In this document: positions 17,001-25,272 of the stretch, one piece after another
Layout: each line of letters starts with the position of its first letter
Numbering within the stretch: position 1 is the stretch's first letter
Origin: Anaerolineaceae bacterium
GTDB lineage: Bacteria; Chloroflexota; Anaerolineae; Aggregatilineales; Phototrophicaceae
Direction of reading: 5' to 3'
Length of the DNA: 64,000 nt
NCBI GenBank assembly: GCA_002702065.1
Contig: NZXX01000012.1
Span: 372,001 to 436,000, forward strand
Position numbers and translations under genes: made by a program
Notes under the pieces: generated by a model
What the model was told of the DNA's origin: nothing
The model's database searches: none
The model's input: only the letters and a program-made list of their open reading frames with translations

Positions 17001-17213
17001 CTAGTTAACGTGAGTTTTGTTTAGGGGTCGAGTTTTACGGATCACAGCTTCTCTAGAGCTTAATAAACCAGGGTCCGGCAAATGGAAAAACCTGCGAATG
17101 GGCCGTGTTTGGCGATCTTGAAGGTTTTTCATTAGAAATCAATCTACCCTGATCCTTACATAACTTTAGCAACCGCTTTCTTGGCTTGTTATCCAAAACT
17201 CACGTTAACTTAG
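17001..17213. mobile_element. Palindromic MITE-like element
   Basis: Perfect 17-bp inverted termini: AGTTAACGTGAGTTTTG at 17003-17019 and its complement at 17194-17210. The arms extend to CTA/TAG with a one-base gap. Inside are nested inverted pieces: GGATCA/TGATCC, CAGGGT/ACCCTG and GAAAAACCT (17085-17093) with AGGTTTTTC (17122-17130). The whole 210 bp could fold into one long hairpin and encodes nothing. Size and termini fit a non-autonomous transposable element or a REP-like structure. A target-site duplication is not certain. Confidence 0.55.
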
Positions 17214-17257
17214 CATAAAGTCTCTAAAACAAACAATTGATTAAAAGGAAAGATGAT

Positions 17258-18328
17258 ATGCAAATTTTGTTTAGAGAGCACCTAATTAACAAGAACAGAA
17301 CATCACTGATTGCATCCATTGTTTTGTCTATTGGCTTATTTGTCTTGATACCCAACATATACGCAGTGCAACTAAAGAAATGCATTCCGGTTCATCTAGG
17401 TGAGGTTTGTACAAATATTGATACTGAGGCAGGCCTTGTAATAATGACCGCAAAAGCGGCTGGTTTTGAAGGGGAGATTGGTCGAGCTAATTTCAACGAA
17501 GGCCGTATTTCTCAAACAACTAACGTCGGGGTTGGTGACCTCGAAATATGGGCTGATATTATTTTAGGTGAGGGAAGGGATTTTAGTAGAGGCCACATTG
17601 ATCTTCACTGGGAATTGTGTTTAGGAAATAGCGCCTTCGCGATACGAATTACCTGTAAGGATGGGTATACCAGGATAGTTTCTTGGGATGAAGATGGAGA
17701 TAGGGATGAAACTCCAGTTATCCTACCTGCATCGATAAATACAACTCCTGGGTCTCGATTCACTTCCAATCAACCATGGACAGACAACCCTTATTACGGC
17801 TCCAGAGGCACTTTCTTTGTTGATGTCACAGGTGATGGTAAAGCGGATGCTATCGTCGTCAATGACGGTGGCGTGACCGTGCGACCCTCCAACGGCTCTG
17901 GGTTTACTCCTAATCAACCATGGACAGACAATCCTTATTATGGCTCTAGAGGCACTTTCTTTGCTGATGTCACAGGTGACGGTAAAGCGGATGCTATCGT
18001 CGTCAATGACGATGGAATAACTGTGCGACCCTCCAACGGCTCTGGGTTTACTCCTAATCAACCATGGACAGACAACCCTTATTACGGCTCCAGAGGCACT
18101 TTCTTTGCTGATGTCACAGGTGATGGCAAAGCGGATGCTGTCGTGGTTAATTTAACTGGTGTGACCGCGCGACCCTCCAACGGCTCTGGGTTTACTCCTA
18201 ATCAACCATGGACAAGTAATCCTTACTTCGGCTCCAGGGATACTTTCTTTGCTGATGTCACAGGTGACGGTAAAGCGGATGCTATCGTCGTCAATGATGA
18301 TGGAATAACTGTGCGATATTCTGAATAG
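17258..18328 (+). CDS. Secreted protein with four near-identical VCBS/FG-GAP repeats
   Basis: 356 aa. The ATG at 17258 is preceded by AAGGAAAG. An N-terminal hydrophobic segment (about 15-37) is followed by a 130-residue unique region with four to five Cys. The C-terminus is four 48-residue units (key words NQPWTDNPYYGSRGTFF and DVTGDGKADAIVV). The DxTGDGKxD core is the calcium-binding loop of VCBS/FG-GAP repeats, which normally build a beta propeller; only four copies are present. The DNA is AT-richer than its neighbours, and the repeats are almost identical at nucleotide level, both signs of recent acquisition or amplification. It follows the MITE-like element by 45 bp. Confidence 0.8.
   Translation: MQILFREHLINKNRTSLIASIVLSIGLFVLIPNIYAVQLKKCIPVHLGEVCTNIDTEAGLVIMTAKAAGFEGEIGRANFNEGRISQTTNVGVGDLEIWADIILGEGRDFSRGHIDLHWELCLGNSAFAIRITCKDGYTRIVSWDEDGDRDETPVILPASINTTPGSRFTSNQPWTDNPYYGSRGTFFVDVTGDGKADAIVVNDGGVTVRPSNGSGFTPNQPWTDNPYYGSRGTFFADVTGDGKADAIVVNDDGITVRPSNGSGFTPNQPWTDNPYYGSRGTFFADVTGDGKADAVVVNLTGVTARPSNGSGFTPNQPWTSNPYFGSRDTFFADVTGDGKADAIVVNDDGITVRYSE
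17753..18328 (+). repeat. Four tandem 144-bp units in the coding sequence
   Basis: Units start at 17753, 17897, 18041 and 18185 and end exactly at the stop codon. Long stretches are base-identical, including silent positions, so the array is young or kept uniform by recombination. Confidence 0.85.
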
Positions 18329-18400
18329 CCCCGCGTAGAACACAGACACTTATGGTACTAATCCCATGTTAAACAGTAGTTGAAGTTAAATACGTTGTTG

Positions 18401-18432
18401 AATTGCCTCAGACATGTGCCGGGGCAATTTGC
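18401..18432 (+). terminator. Possible terminator of the VCBS-repeat gene
   Basis: AATTGCCTC (18401-18409) pairs with GGGGCAATT (18421-18429), a 9-bp stem with one G-T pair and an 11-nt loop. It is followed by a weak T-rich tail. Confidence 0.45.
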
Positions 18433-18578
18433 TTGTTAGCACTGTAGGTCTACAAATATCGCTGTTTATTATATTGTTATATTAGTTTTTATGTGTTATA
18501 TTATTCTTTAAGATTATCTGTCGACGCATTGACGCATCAAGACAAAGTAGAGCAACATACACTGAGGGGAGTAACATT

Positions 18579-18761
18579 ATGGCGAAAGCACTACGCTGCA
18601 AGCACGTCGGCCCGGATCCCGATTGTCAGTTTGTAGCTCAGGGCGAGACAGAAGAGGATATTCTTAAACAGTTTACCCACCACGGAACCCATGCCCACAA
18701 CATCACAGACTACCCGGATGAACTTGTCCAGGCTGCACTTACAAAAATTGAAGAAGATTGA
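18579..18761 (+). CDS. DUF1059 small protein (copy 2)
   Basis: 60 aa, a paralogue of 16185-16373 (MAKALRCKHVGPDPDCQF, GETEEDILKQ, YPDELVQAALTKI). GAGGGGAG lies 8 nt before the ATG. It keeps the two N-terminal Cys and several His. Unlike copy 1, it has no C-rich box upstream and follows an AT-rich spacer of 250 bp in which no clear promoter was found, so its control differs. Its function is unknown. Confidence 0.78.
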   Translation: MAKALRCKHVGPDPDCQFVAQGETEEDILKQFTHHGTHAHNITDYPDELVQAALTKIEED

Positions 18762-18824
18762 TGATCTTACCGAACTAACCAGAGTCTGATAGTTACACGC
18801 CGCGACACCAGATTGCAAATATAG

Positions 18825-21383
18825 TCAGAGTGCCAGGATTTGCTCGGCAAATGTTTCTATTGGTTGAGGTTGATAGTTTGACCGAATGATTGCCACCTGC
18901 TTGGCGGATAGGCTGCCTTGCAGATGAGACCACAGGTGATCGGCACGCGTTCGAATCTCGCGATCATGGGGCGGGTTCTGATTTACGGGGATGAGCAGTG
19001 CGAGCGCTTGCTCGTCTTTCCCCTCCTGAATCAATAGAACAGCCATACCAACCAGGATTTCTACGATTAAAGGAACGGCACGGATGGCATAGACGGTTTT
19101 GAGCGCTTGATGGAAATGTTGCCGGGCCGATTGCAAATCTCCAAGAGAACAAACAATATCGCCCAGGTTGATCAACGACGCGGCAACCCCCCACTGATCG
19201 CCAAACTGGCTGTACAGGTCCAGGCTTTCCTCGCAGTGCTGCTTGCCGCCGGCATAATCACCATGCATAAAGGCCGTTCGGCCCAGATTGTTCAACGACG
19301 CGGCGATGCCGTATAGATCATCCAATTCTTCGCAGAGTATCAGGCTGTCTTCGTAAAAGTGTCGCGCGTCGTCGTAGCGTTCCTGATCGTGCGCGATGGT
19401 GCCCAGGTTGATTAGTGAAATGCCGACTCCATGCAGGTCACCCAACCGGCGGGAAAGCGCCAGGCTTTCTCGATAATATTGATCCGCCTCGGAAAATTCT
19501 TCTAAAAGATACCTTGCGACGCCGAGATTATTCAGCGTACCGGCCACGCTCCATTCGTCACCGAGCGCTCGGAAAATCGCCAGACTTTCTTCGCAGAGTT
19601 GTTGCCCTAACCGGATTTGTCCGGTGGCGCGCGCAATATCGGCCAGATTGTTGAGAACAAAAGCGATTTCCTCCTGCTTGTCGACCTCGCGCAGAATGTC
19701 GAGGCTGATTTCCAGGATTTGTTGCGCCTCACGATAGTGGCCCAAACGTTGTACCAGACTGCCTTGTCGGGCTAACACCTGCCCAAGAAGCACTTTGCGA
19801 TTTCCCGCAGGTGTGCCTTGCCGTAGGAGATGGGCTGCCAGACCGAAAAAATCGATGCCTTCGTTTGCGCGGCTTCGCATATCAAAGAAAAAATACAGAC
19901 TGCTGATGTATTGCCTGATCACGTCGATCATCTCGCGTTCGACGGCGAGCTGCCAGCCGGCGCGAATATTCTCAAGATCCTGTTCGATGATATTCAATGT
20001 GTCCGTCTGCTGTACGCCCCGCAGCAAAGGATTGAGCTGGTATACTCTGTCTGCAAAATAGCGGCTGTGCGGCACCCGCACGTTGAGAACGTCGCCCGTC
20101 GCTTCTAACTGCGCTTCAGCAAACTGGCGCATCAACATATGCATGTCGTAACGTCCGTCGCCTGCCTGGTGGATCAGCGATTTGTTGACAAGTACGCGCA
20201 AAAGGGACAAGTCGGCGCCAGCCACGACCGTAGCGGCTTCACGCGACCAACCACCCCTGAAAATGGCCAGTCGCATAAGTGCATTCTGATCAGCCCCCGA
20301 AAGCCGCTTCCACGCGTAATCAAACACCGCCCGAATACTATGTTGCCGGGTTGGAATATCGTGCATGGTGGTCGAGAGAAAGTCGATGTTCTGCGTGATC
20401 TCGCTGGCAATCTCTTTAAGGGACAGTAACTCAACCCAGGCTGCTGCCAACTCAATCGCCAGAGGCATGCCATCCACCAACCGGCAGATGCGCAAGAGGT
20501 CATCAATTTCATCCGATGGAATTTCAATGTCGGGTTTGATGCGCCGGGCACTTTGCAGGAAAAGCCGGGCCGTATCACAATCCAATATGTCTTGTAGGGA
20601 CCCTTCATTGTCGAATGCCATGCCGTCAACCATGTAGATCGTTTCGGCCTTCAGGTTGAGGCGCAGGCGGGATGTGACAATGATATGAATATGCCGTGCA
20701 TGCTCCAGAATTTCGCTGACAAGATCGATTCTGTCCAGCAGATGCTCGATATTATCCAGCACCAGCAGCATTTTCTTCTGGCGCAAATAGTCGAATAGTT
20801 GCTGCTTTGGTTCGCGTCCATCCTGCTGAAAGCGGTAGCCACTGTACTCGGCGATAGTCGCAACCGTCAGATCGAGGGCTGGCGCAAGTGGAACAAAGAA
20901 CACTCCATCCGGAAAACTCAATGCGTCAGCGTGTTCGCCGCGCAGAGGGTGGGGCGGAAAAACCAACTGTTCGGCCAACTTCAAAGCCAGCCGCGTCTTA
21001 CCCATGCCACCGGGCCCCAGGATCGTGATTAACCGCAAATTGGGATCAGCGAGCAAGCCAATTAAGGCATTGAGTTCGCGTTCTCGACCGATAAAGCTAT
21101 CGCTTTGCACGGGCAGGTTGTGCCGGGTAACGGGACCGCCCTCGGTTTCAGCGGTTTTCAGGCCCATTTGGGTTGCCAGCGCGATGGCTTCTTGGCGGTT
21201 TGCGGCACCCAGCTTGCTGTAGATTTGGCGGATATACCAGCGGACTGTGCTGTGTGCAATAAACAGAGAGTTCGCAATTTCACGATTCGACGCCCCACTG
21301 GCAATCAGCACCAGTATTTCCGTCTCGCGCTCCGTTAACGGCTCATAGGGGATGCTGTCGGAAGCTGCACCGTAGTCTTCCAT
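18825..21383 (-). CDS. LuxR-HTH / NB-ARC / TPR STAND regulator
   Basis: 852 aa from ATG 21383 (GTG at 21395 is an alternative). Order: an N-terminal LuxR-type HTH (PLTERETEILVLIASGASNR, IANSLFIAHSTVRWYIRQIYSKLGA), unusual because most MalT-like proteins carry it at the C-terminus. Then come FIGRERELNAL, a P-loop GPGGMGKT with LLVLDNIEHLLD as Walker B, GMPLAIELAAAW (GLPL-like motif) and the NB-ARC winged helix. The last 350 residues are about nine TPR units (NNLGVARYLLEEFSEADQYY, NNLGRTAFMHGDYAGGKQ and others). Such STAND proteins switch on ATP-dependent oligomerisation after ligand or partner binding. Target genes are unknown. Confidence 0.9.
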   Translation of the reverse strand: MEDYGAASDSIPYEPLTERETEILVLIASGASNREIANSLFIAHSTVRWYIRQIYSKLGAANRQEAIALATQMGLKTAETEGGPVTRHNLPVQSDSFIGRERELNALIGLLADPNLRLITILGPGGMGKTRLALKLAEQLVFPPHPLRGEHADALSFPDGVFFVPLAPALDLTVATIAEYSGYRFQQDGREPKQQLFDYLRQKKMLLVLDNIEHLLDRIDLVSEILEHARHIHIIVTSRLRLNLKAETIYMVDGMAFDNEGSLQDILDCDTARLFLQSARRIKPDIEIPSDEIDDLLRICRLVDGMPLAIELAAAWVELLSLKEIASEITQNIDFLSTTMHDIPTRQHSIRAVFDYAWKRLSGADQNALMRLAIFRGGWSREAATVVAGADLSLLRVLVNKSLIHQAGDGRYDMHMLMRQFAEAQLEATGDVLNVRVPHSRYFADRVYQLNPLLRGVQQTDTLNIIEQDLENIRAGWQLAVEREMIDVIRQYISSLYFFFDMRSRANEGIDFFGLAAHLLRQGTPAGNRKVLLGQVLARQGSLVQRLGHYREAQQILEISLDILREVDKQEEIAFVLNNLADIARATGQIRLGQQLCEESLAIFRALGDEWSVAGTLNNLGVARYLLEEFSEADQYYRESLALSRRLGDLHGVGISLINLGTIAHDQERYDDARHFYEDSLILCEELDDLYGIAASLNNLGRTAFMHGDYAGGKQHCEESLDLYSQFGDQWGVAASLINLGDIVCSLGDLQSARQHFHQALKTVYAIRAVPLIVEILVGMAVLLIQEGKDEQALALLIPVNQNPPHDREIRTRADHLWSHLQGSLSAKQVAIIRSNYQPQPIETFAEQILAL

Positions 21384-21791
21384 TAGCCATTCCACCGCTT
21401 CGAATTTAGGATGCAGTTATCATTCTACAATGCCACAACTCAGCATCAGAATGATCCATTCGGATCTCCTGAAACTCTGACTGTAGATGAGTTTTGGGAC
21501 CCTAATCTGTACCCTCTATGAACGATTTTATCGTTTTTAGGTGGCTGAACGCCAGTTTAAGGCGTGTTGAGCGCGACTTTTGGTGTGAGCTGCCACAACA
21601 TTTGCCAAGCTGACGGTCCGCAGACCATTGCACCCACAGCGCGAATCGGCAGAGGCGGGACGGTAAGATCAGGCCACCATGTCCCGCGTCATCATATTTG
21701 AAGCAAACCGCATGATGTGGATGTCACGGTGTATTGCGGTTCGTGAAGTCGGATTGTTTGGCGACGTACAGACGAGAAGTTGACCCTCAGT
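21384..21791. other. Intergenic region, no gene seen
   Basis: About 400 bp. The only structure is a short hairpin with T-run at 21521-21538 (AACGAT, TTT, ATCGTT, TTT). It would terminate a plus-strand transcript, but no plus-strand gene ends here. The remainder has no coding character. Confidence 0.45.
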
Positions 21792-22709
21792 TCAAGCGTC
21801 GACTTCATCCAGACGAAGCGGCATTTGCGAATACATCGACTTGAAGCCGTTGCCATAGATGGCCTGACCGGCCAGGATAGTTACAAAGGCACTGTCGTCC
21901 ACACTGCGGACCAGTTGGCGCAGGGCATGAATTTCCGGACGTCGCATCGACACCATGACAACATGATGCGAATCGTCACTGTAGCCGCCCTGTGCGCGCC
22001 AGCTGGTGGCACTGTGCTGCATCTCCTCCGCCACGGCAGCGCACAACTGATCGGGCATGTCGGTAATAATGACAGCGGTGGACGCATCGTTGGGGCCTTC
22101 CAGCACATAATCGGCGATAATGCGATTAACAAAGACCGCGATCAACGCATACAGCGCCGCTTCCCAACCGAGCACAGCACCGGCCAGCAGCACGATAAAT
22201 GTATCGCTGAACATACTCGCCGCGCTTAAGGGCAGCCCGAAACGCTGCCGGAGCATCTGCGCAATCGTGGATGTTCCGCCGACGGTGCCGCCCGCGCGGT
22301 AGATCAGGCCGCCACCAATGCCGCCGACGACCCCACCACAGACTGCATTCAGAATGGCATCATCCGTAAGGGATAGGGCGGGCAGGACACTTTGCATGAC
22401 TTCGATGGCGACTGAATAGAGGATAACCGTATAGAGGGTAAAAGCGACTGTCTTCCACCCGCTTAGCTCTCGAAACGCAGCGAATTGAATGGGGATATTC
22501 GCCAGCAAGACCACCAGGCCAATCGGCGTATTGAATAATTCTTGCAGGATAACGGCCAAACCCGTGACACCCAGCGGCGCAATGCTCGACGGCAGAAAAA
22601 ACGTTACGATGGCAAATGCGCTGATCAGGCTGCCGACTGTCAGCAAGATTATGCGCGAGAGGTAGTAGATACGATGATTCCGAATATCCTCCATGAGGGA
22701 CGTTCCCAT
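21792..22709 (-). CDS. YitT-family membrane protein (DUF161-DUF2179)
   Basis: 305 aa. Six hydrophobic segments in residues 15-210, with the YitT-type repeats PLGVTGLAVILQELFNTPIG and GGGLIYRAGGTVGGTSTIAQ. The C-terminal soluble DUF2179 domain (about 215-295) has STAVIITDMPDQLCAAVAEEM and the end motif DDSAFVTILAGQAIYGNGF. The family is widespread and of unknown transport role. The ribosome site GGAG is 14 nt before the chosen ATG; ATG 22694 is an alternative. It stands alone, leftward, ahead of the STAND regulator. Confidence 0.88.
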   Translation of the reverse strand: MGTSLMEDIRNHRIYYLSRIILLTVGSLISAFAIVTFFLPSSIAPLGVTGLAVILQELFNTPIGLVVLLANIPIQFAAFRELSGWKTVAFTLYTVILYSVAIEVMQSVLPALSLTDDAILNAVCGGVVGGIGGGLIYRAGGTVGGTSTIAQMLRQRFGLPLSAASMFSDTFIVLLAGAVLGWEAALYALIAVFVNRIIADYVLEGPNDASTAVIITDMPDQLCAAVAEEMQHSATSWRAQGGYSDDSHHVVMVSMRRPEIHALRQLVRSVDDSAFVTILAGQAIYGNGFKSMYSQMPLRLDEVDA

Positions 22710-23080
22710 AATCTGGTTTGATTCTCCTTTATCGCTAACCGGTTGAAAGCAAAGTACTCTACCTGTTATTTGGTCATACGAACTCGGGTAAACGATGGGT
22801 TCTGGCCTGGGTCGATTGGCCTAATCTATGGCATCCTGAACTTTTACAACGCCTTTTGCCAACCACTATCAACGGCGTTGTATCACTCGACGCTATCAGC
22901 TGACTTCTGTCGCCTAATGCCTGGTTGACATCGGTAAATAGCTTCACTCAATAGCCTGATGGACTGCCGGCGTTGGGCCGCATTCAGAAATAAGTAAAAT
23001 CACTGAAGACCCCACGCACGAAAATTCATACTATGGTTCCATCGTTAACAGAACTGTTCTCTGCCTGAGGAGGTAGACCG
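22710..23080. other. Intergenic region, no gene seen
   Basis: About 370 bp between the divergent YitT gene and the esterase gene. It must carry both promoters, but I see no convincing -35/-10 pair, repeat or box of the two promoter families described elsewhere. Confidence 0.4.
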
Positions 23081-24049
23081 ATGATCTTGGCAACGAAGGA
23101 AATCCACCTGGAACCGGAAGCACAGGCGTTTGCAGATGCGACTGCAAAACCACCTTTCCTCTTTGATCTGGGCCCGGTAAAAGGCCGGGAGGCTGTCGAC
23201 TCTGTGCAGTCGGCACCGATTGACAAACTGCCGGTTGAAATCGACGACCGGGTGATTGACGGCGGGCCGAGCGGTCAGGTTTCGATCCGTATTTTGCGGC
23301 CTTTGAATGCCCCGGCAACCCTGCCCGTCATTTTGTACAATCATGGGGCAGGCTGGGTCTTTGGCAACAATCTCACGCATGACCGGCTGATCCGCGAACT
23401 GGCGGTCGGCGCACAGGCGGCGGTGGTCTTCCCCAACTACAGCCTCTCGCCCGAAGCGAAATATCCAACCGCCATTGAAGAATGCTACGCTGTCCTCCAA
23501 TGGATTGCTGACAAGGGACAGGAAGCGGGTTTGGACACGTCGCGTATCGCCGTTGCGGGTGACAGCGTCGGTGGCAACATGTCGATCGCGGTGAGCTTGA
23601 TGACCAAAATGCGCCAGGGACCGCGCATTCAGTTACTGCTCTTGTTTTACCCGGTCACGGATGCGGCTTTCGACACCGACTCGTATCATCAGTTTGCCGA
23701 AGGGTATTTCCTGCGCCGGGATGCCATGATGTGGTTCTGGGATCAATACACAACCGACCCGCAGCAGCGCAACGAAATCACGGCATCGCCCCTGCGCGCC
23801 AGCATCGAGCAGCTTGAAGGCCTGCCGCCCACGCTGCTGATTAACGCCGAAGCGGATGTGCTGCGCGACGAAGGTGAGGCGTTCGCCAACAAACTGCGTC
23901 AGGCGGGTGTGCCGGTGACGGCGGTCCGGTTCCAGGGGACGATTCATGACTTTGTGATGCTGAATCCTCTGGCCCAATCGCGGACAGCCCGCGGGGCGAT
24001 CACCCTGGCTACGGCGTGGTTGCAGGATGGTTTCGCTGACCAGGCGTAA
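23081..24049 (+). CDS. Alpha/beta hydrolase of the HSL/acetyl-esterase type
   Basis: 322 aa, cytoplasmic (no signal peptide). The oxyanion motif is NHGAGW (88-92), a variant of HGGGW; the nucleophile elbow is GDSVGGN (Ser162); the Asp is in AEADVLRDEG and the His in GTIHDFVML. This is the bacterial hormone-sensitive-lipase (family IV) layout, so it probably hydrolyses short-chain esters. GAGGAGG lies 7 nt before the ATG. It does not have the 23-bp box that precedes the other hydrolases. It is probably a single-gene unit ending at the hairpin 24081-24118. Confidence 0.9.
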   Translation: MILATKEIHLEPEAQAFADATAKPPFLFDLGPVKGREAVDSVQSAPIDKLPVEIDDRVIDGGPSGQVSIRILRPLNAPATLPVILYNHGAGWVFGNNLTHDRLIRELAVGAQAAVVFPNYSLSPEAKYPTAIEECYAVLQWIADKGQEAGLDTSRIAVAGDSVGGNMSIAVSLMTKMRQGPRIQLLLLFYPVTDAAFDTDSYHQFAEGYFLRRDAMMWFWDQYTTDPQQRNEITASPLRASIEQLEGLPPTLLINAEADVLRDEGEAFANKLRQAGVPVTAVRFQGTIHDFVMLNPLAQSRTARGAITLATAWLQDGFADQA

Positions 24050-24080
24050 AATCACGATTTCATTCGCTATCTGACGACCT

Positions 24081-24118
24081 ACCTCCTTTCAGGGTCACAC
24101 CTCTGGAAGGGGGTTGTT
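24081..24118 (+). terminator. Weak hairpin terminator
   Basis: ACCTCCTT (24081-24088) pairs with AAGGGGGT (24107-24114), eight pairs with one G-T, followed by TGTTTGTG. It lies 31 bp after the esterase stop. Confidence 0.4.
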
Positions 24119-24250
24119 TGTGATTCCTGCCAGCCAATTCCTCAAGCATGCACCTCCAGACTGCGGGTGCCTGTCTTGACCGCACCTTTGAATGACGGTC
24201 TGCCCGTTATCCATAGCGGGCGCCGAGATAACCCATCGACTTCAAACGCA

Positions 24251-24297
24251 AAATACGTAGAAACCCTGACGACCCGGCGGGCAAACGCCTTTACTGT
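24251..24297 (+). promoter_or_regulatory. Shared-box promoter H (hydrolase 24352)
   Basis: Box AAATACGTAGAAA, CCCT, GACGAC (24251-24273), then 18 nt, then TACTGT (24292-24297). The box is nearly identical to that at 29805. The predicted start is near 24304, about 48 nt before the ATG. Confidence 0.7.
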
Positions 24298-24351
24298 AAG
24301 TCGTAAGGTAGGGCCATACCCTTCAATCGGACATCAAAGGAGAAAGAAATC

Positions 24352-25194
24352 ATGAGTCGAATCAAGTTGTTCACGCCGGAGCGCCTGTTTCTGGGCGCTA
24401 TCACCCTCATCTCGTTCGTTATGACCGGGTCCATACTGGCCCAGGAAGGCACCGAAATGAATGCACAAAATAAACCCACCATCGTTCTGGTTCATGGCGC
24501 ATTTGCCGACTCGTCAAGCTGGGAAGGTGTCACGCGGATGCTGCTGGCTGAAGGGTATCCGGTCGTGGCGGCTGCCAACCCGCTGCGTGGATTGCAGAAT
24601 GATGCGGACTATGTCGCCAACGTCATCAACAGCATTGAAGGGCCGGTTGTACTCGTGGGGCATTCCTACGGCGGTATGGTGATCTCCAATGCTGTTCAGG
24701 ATAACAGTAACGTGCAGGCGCTGGTTTACATCGATGCCTTTGCGCCAGAGGCCGGCGAAAGTGCGTTCGCGCTTTCGACGCTGTATCCGGGGAGCACACT
24801 GGGGACCGCGTTAGCTCCGGTGGCGCTGCCGGATGGTACCACAGACCTGTATATTCAGCCGGAAAAGTTTCATGCGCAGTTCGCGGCAGACGTGCCAGAG
24901 ACTGAAACCCAGTGGATGGCGGCGACGCAGCGCCCTGTGACCGATTTCGCGCTGAACGAAGCTTCCGGTGACCCTGCCTGGAAAACGATCCCATCCTGGT
25001 TTATCTACGGTGATGCTGACCTGAATATTCCGCCGGCGCTGATGGCTTACATGGCGGAGCGGGCCGATGCGTGGGAAACGGTTGTGATCGAAGGAGGTTC
25101 GCATGTGGTGATGATCTCGCATCCGGATGAGGTGACCCATCTGATCAAGCGGGCCGCGAACGAAGTGGAAATCCATTTCGAGGCGGCGGGTTAA
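24352..25194 (+). CDS. Secreted alpha/beta hydrolase (paralogue H)
   Basis: 280 aa with an N-terminal signal or anchor segment (about 10-30, FLGAITLISFVMTGSILAQ). Catalytic pattern: IVLVHGAFADSSSW (44-57), GHSYGG (Ser105), acid at Asp221/223 in YGDADLNIPP and His251 in GGSHVVM. It belongs with the hydrolases at 1180 and 37509 by order of motifs and by the words AFAPEAGE / ISALSPDAGE and WKTIPSW / WKSIPSW. It has a shared-box promoter of its own and ends at a strong terminator facing the WD40 STAND gene. The substrate is unknown; a small ester or lactone is plausible. Confidence 0.88.
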   Translation: MSRIKLFTPERLFLGAITLISFVMTGSILAQEGTEMNAQNKPTIVLVHGAFADSSSWEGVTRMLLAEGYPVVAAANPLRGLQNDADYVANVINSIEGPVVLVGHSYGGMVISNAVQDNSNVQALVYIDAFAPEAGESAFALSTLYPGSTLGTALAPVALPDGTTDLYIQPEKFHAQFAADVPETETQWMAATQRPVTDFALNEASGDPAWKTIPSWFIYGDADLNIPPALMAYMAERADAWETVVIEGGSHVVMISHPDEVTHLIKRAANEVEIHFEAAG

Positions 25195-25208
25195 GGCGAA
25201 GCACCGGT

Positions 25209-25250
25209 GCAGCCAGGGATGGCGTATTGCTCCCTGGCTGCGCTGCTTTT
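25209..25250 (+). terminator. Rho-independent terminator of hydrolase H
   Basis: GCAGCCAGGGA (25209-25219) and TCCCTGGCTGC (25231-25241) form an 11-bp perfect stem, followed by GCTGC and TTTT. Confidence 0.75.
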
Positions 25251-25272
25251 AGGGTGGGTTCATGGATAGATT

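Noticed and set aside
17001..17213. Rho-independent terminator or tRNA-like structure
   Set aside because: The inverted ends are 175 bp apart and the element lies between genes on the same strand; a transposon-like origin fits better.
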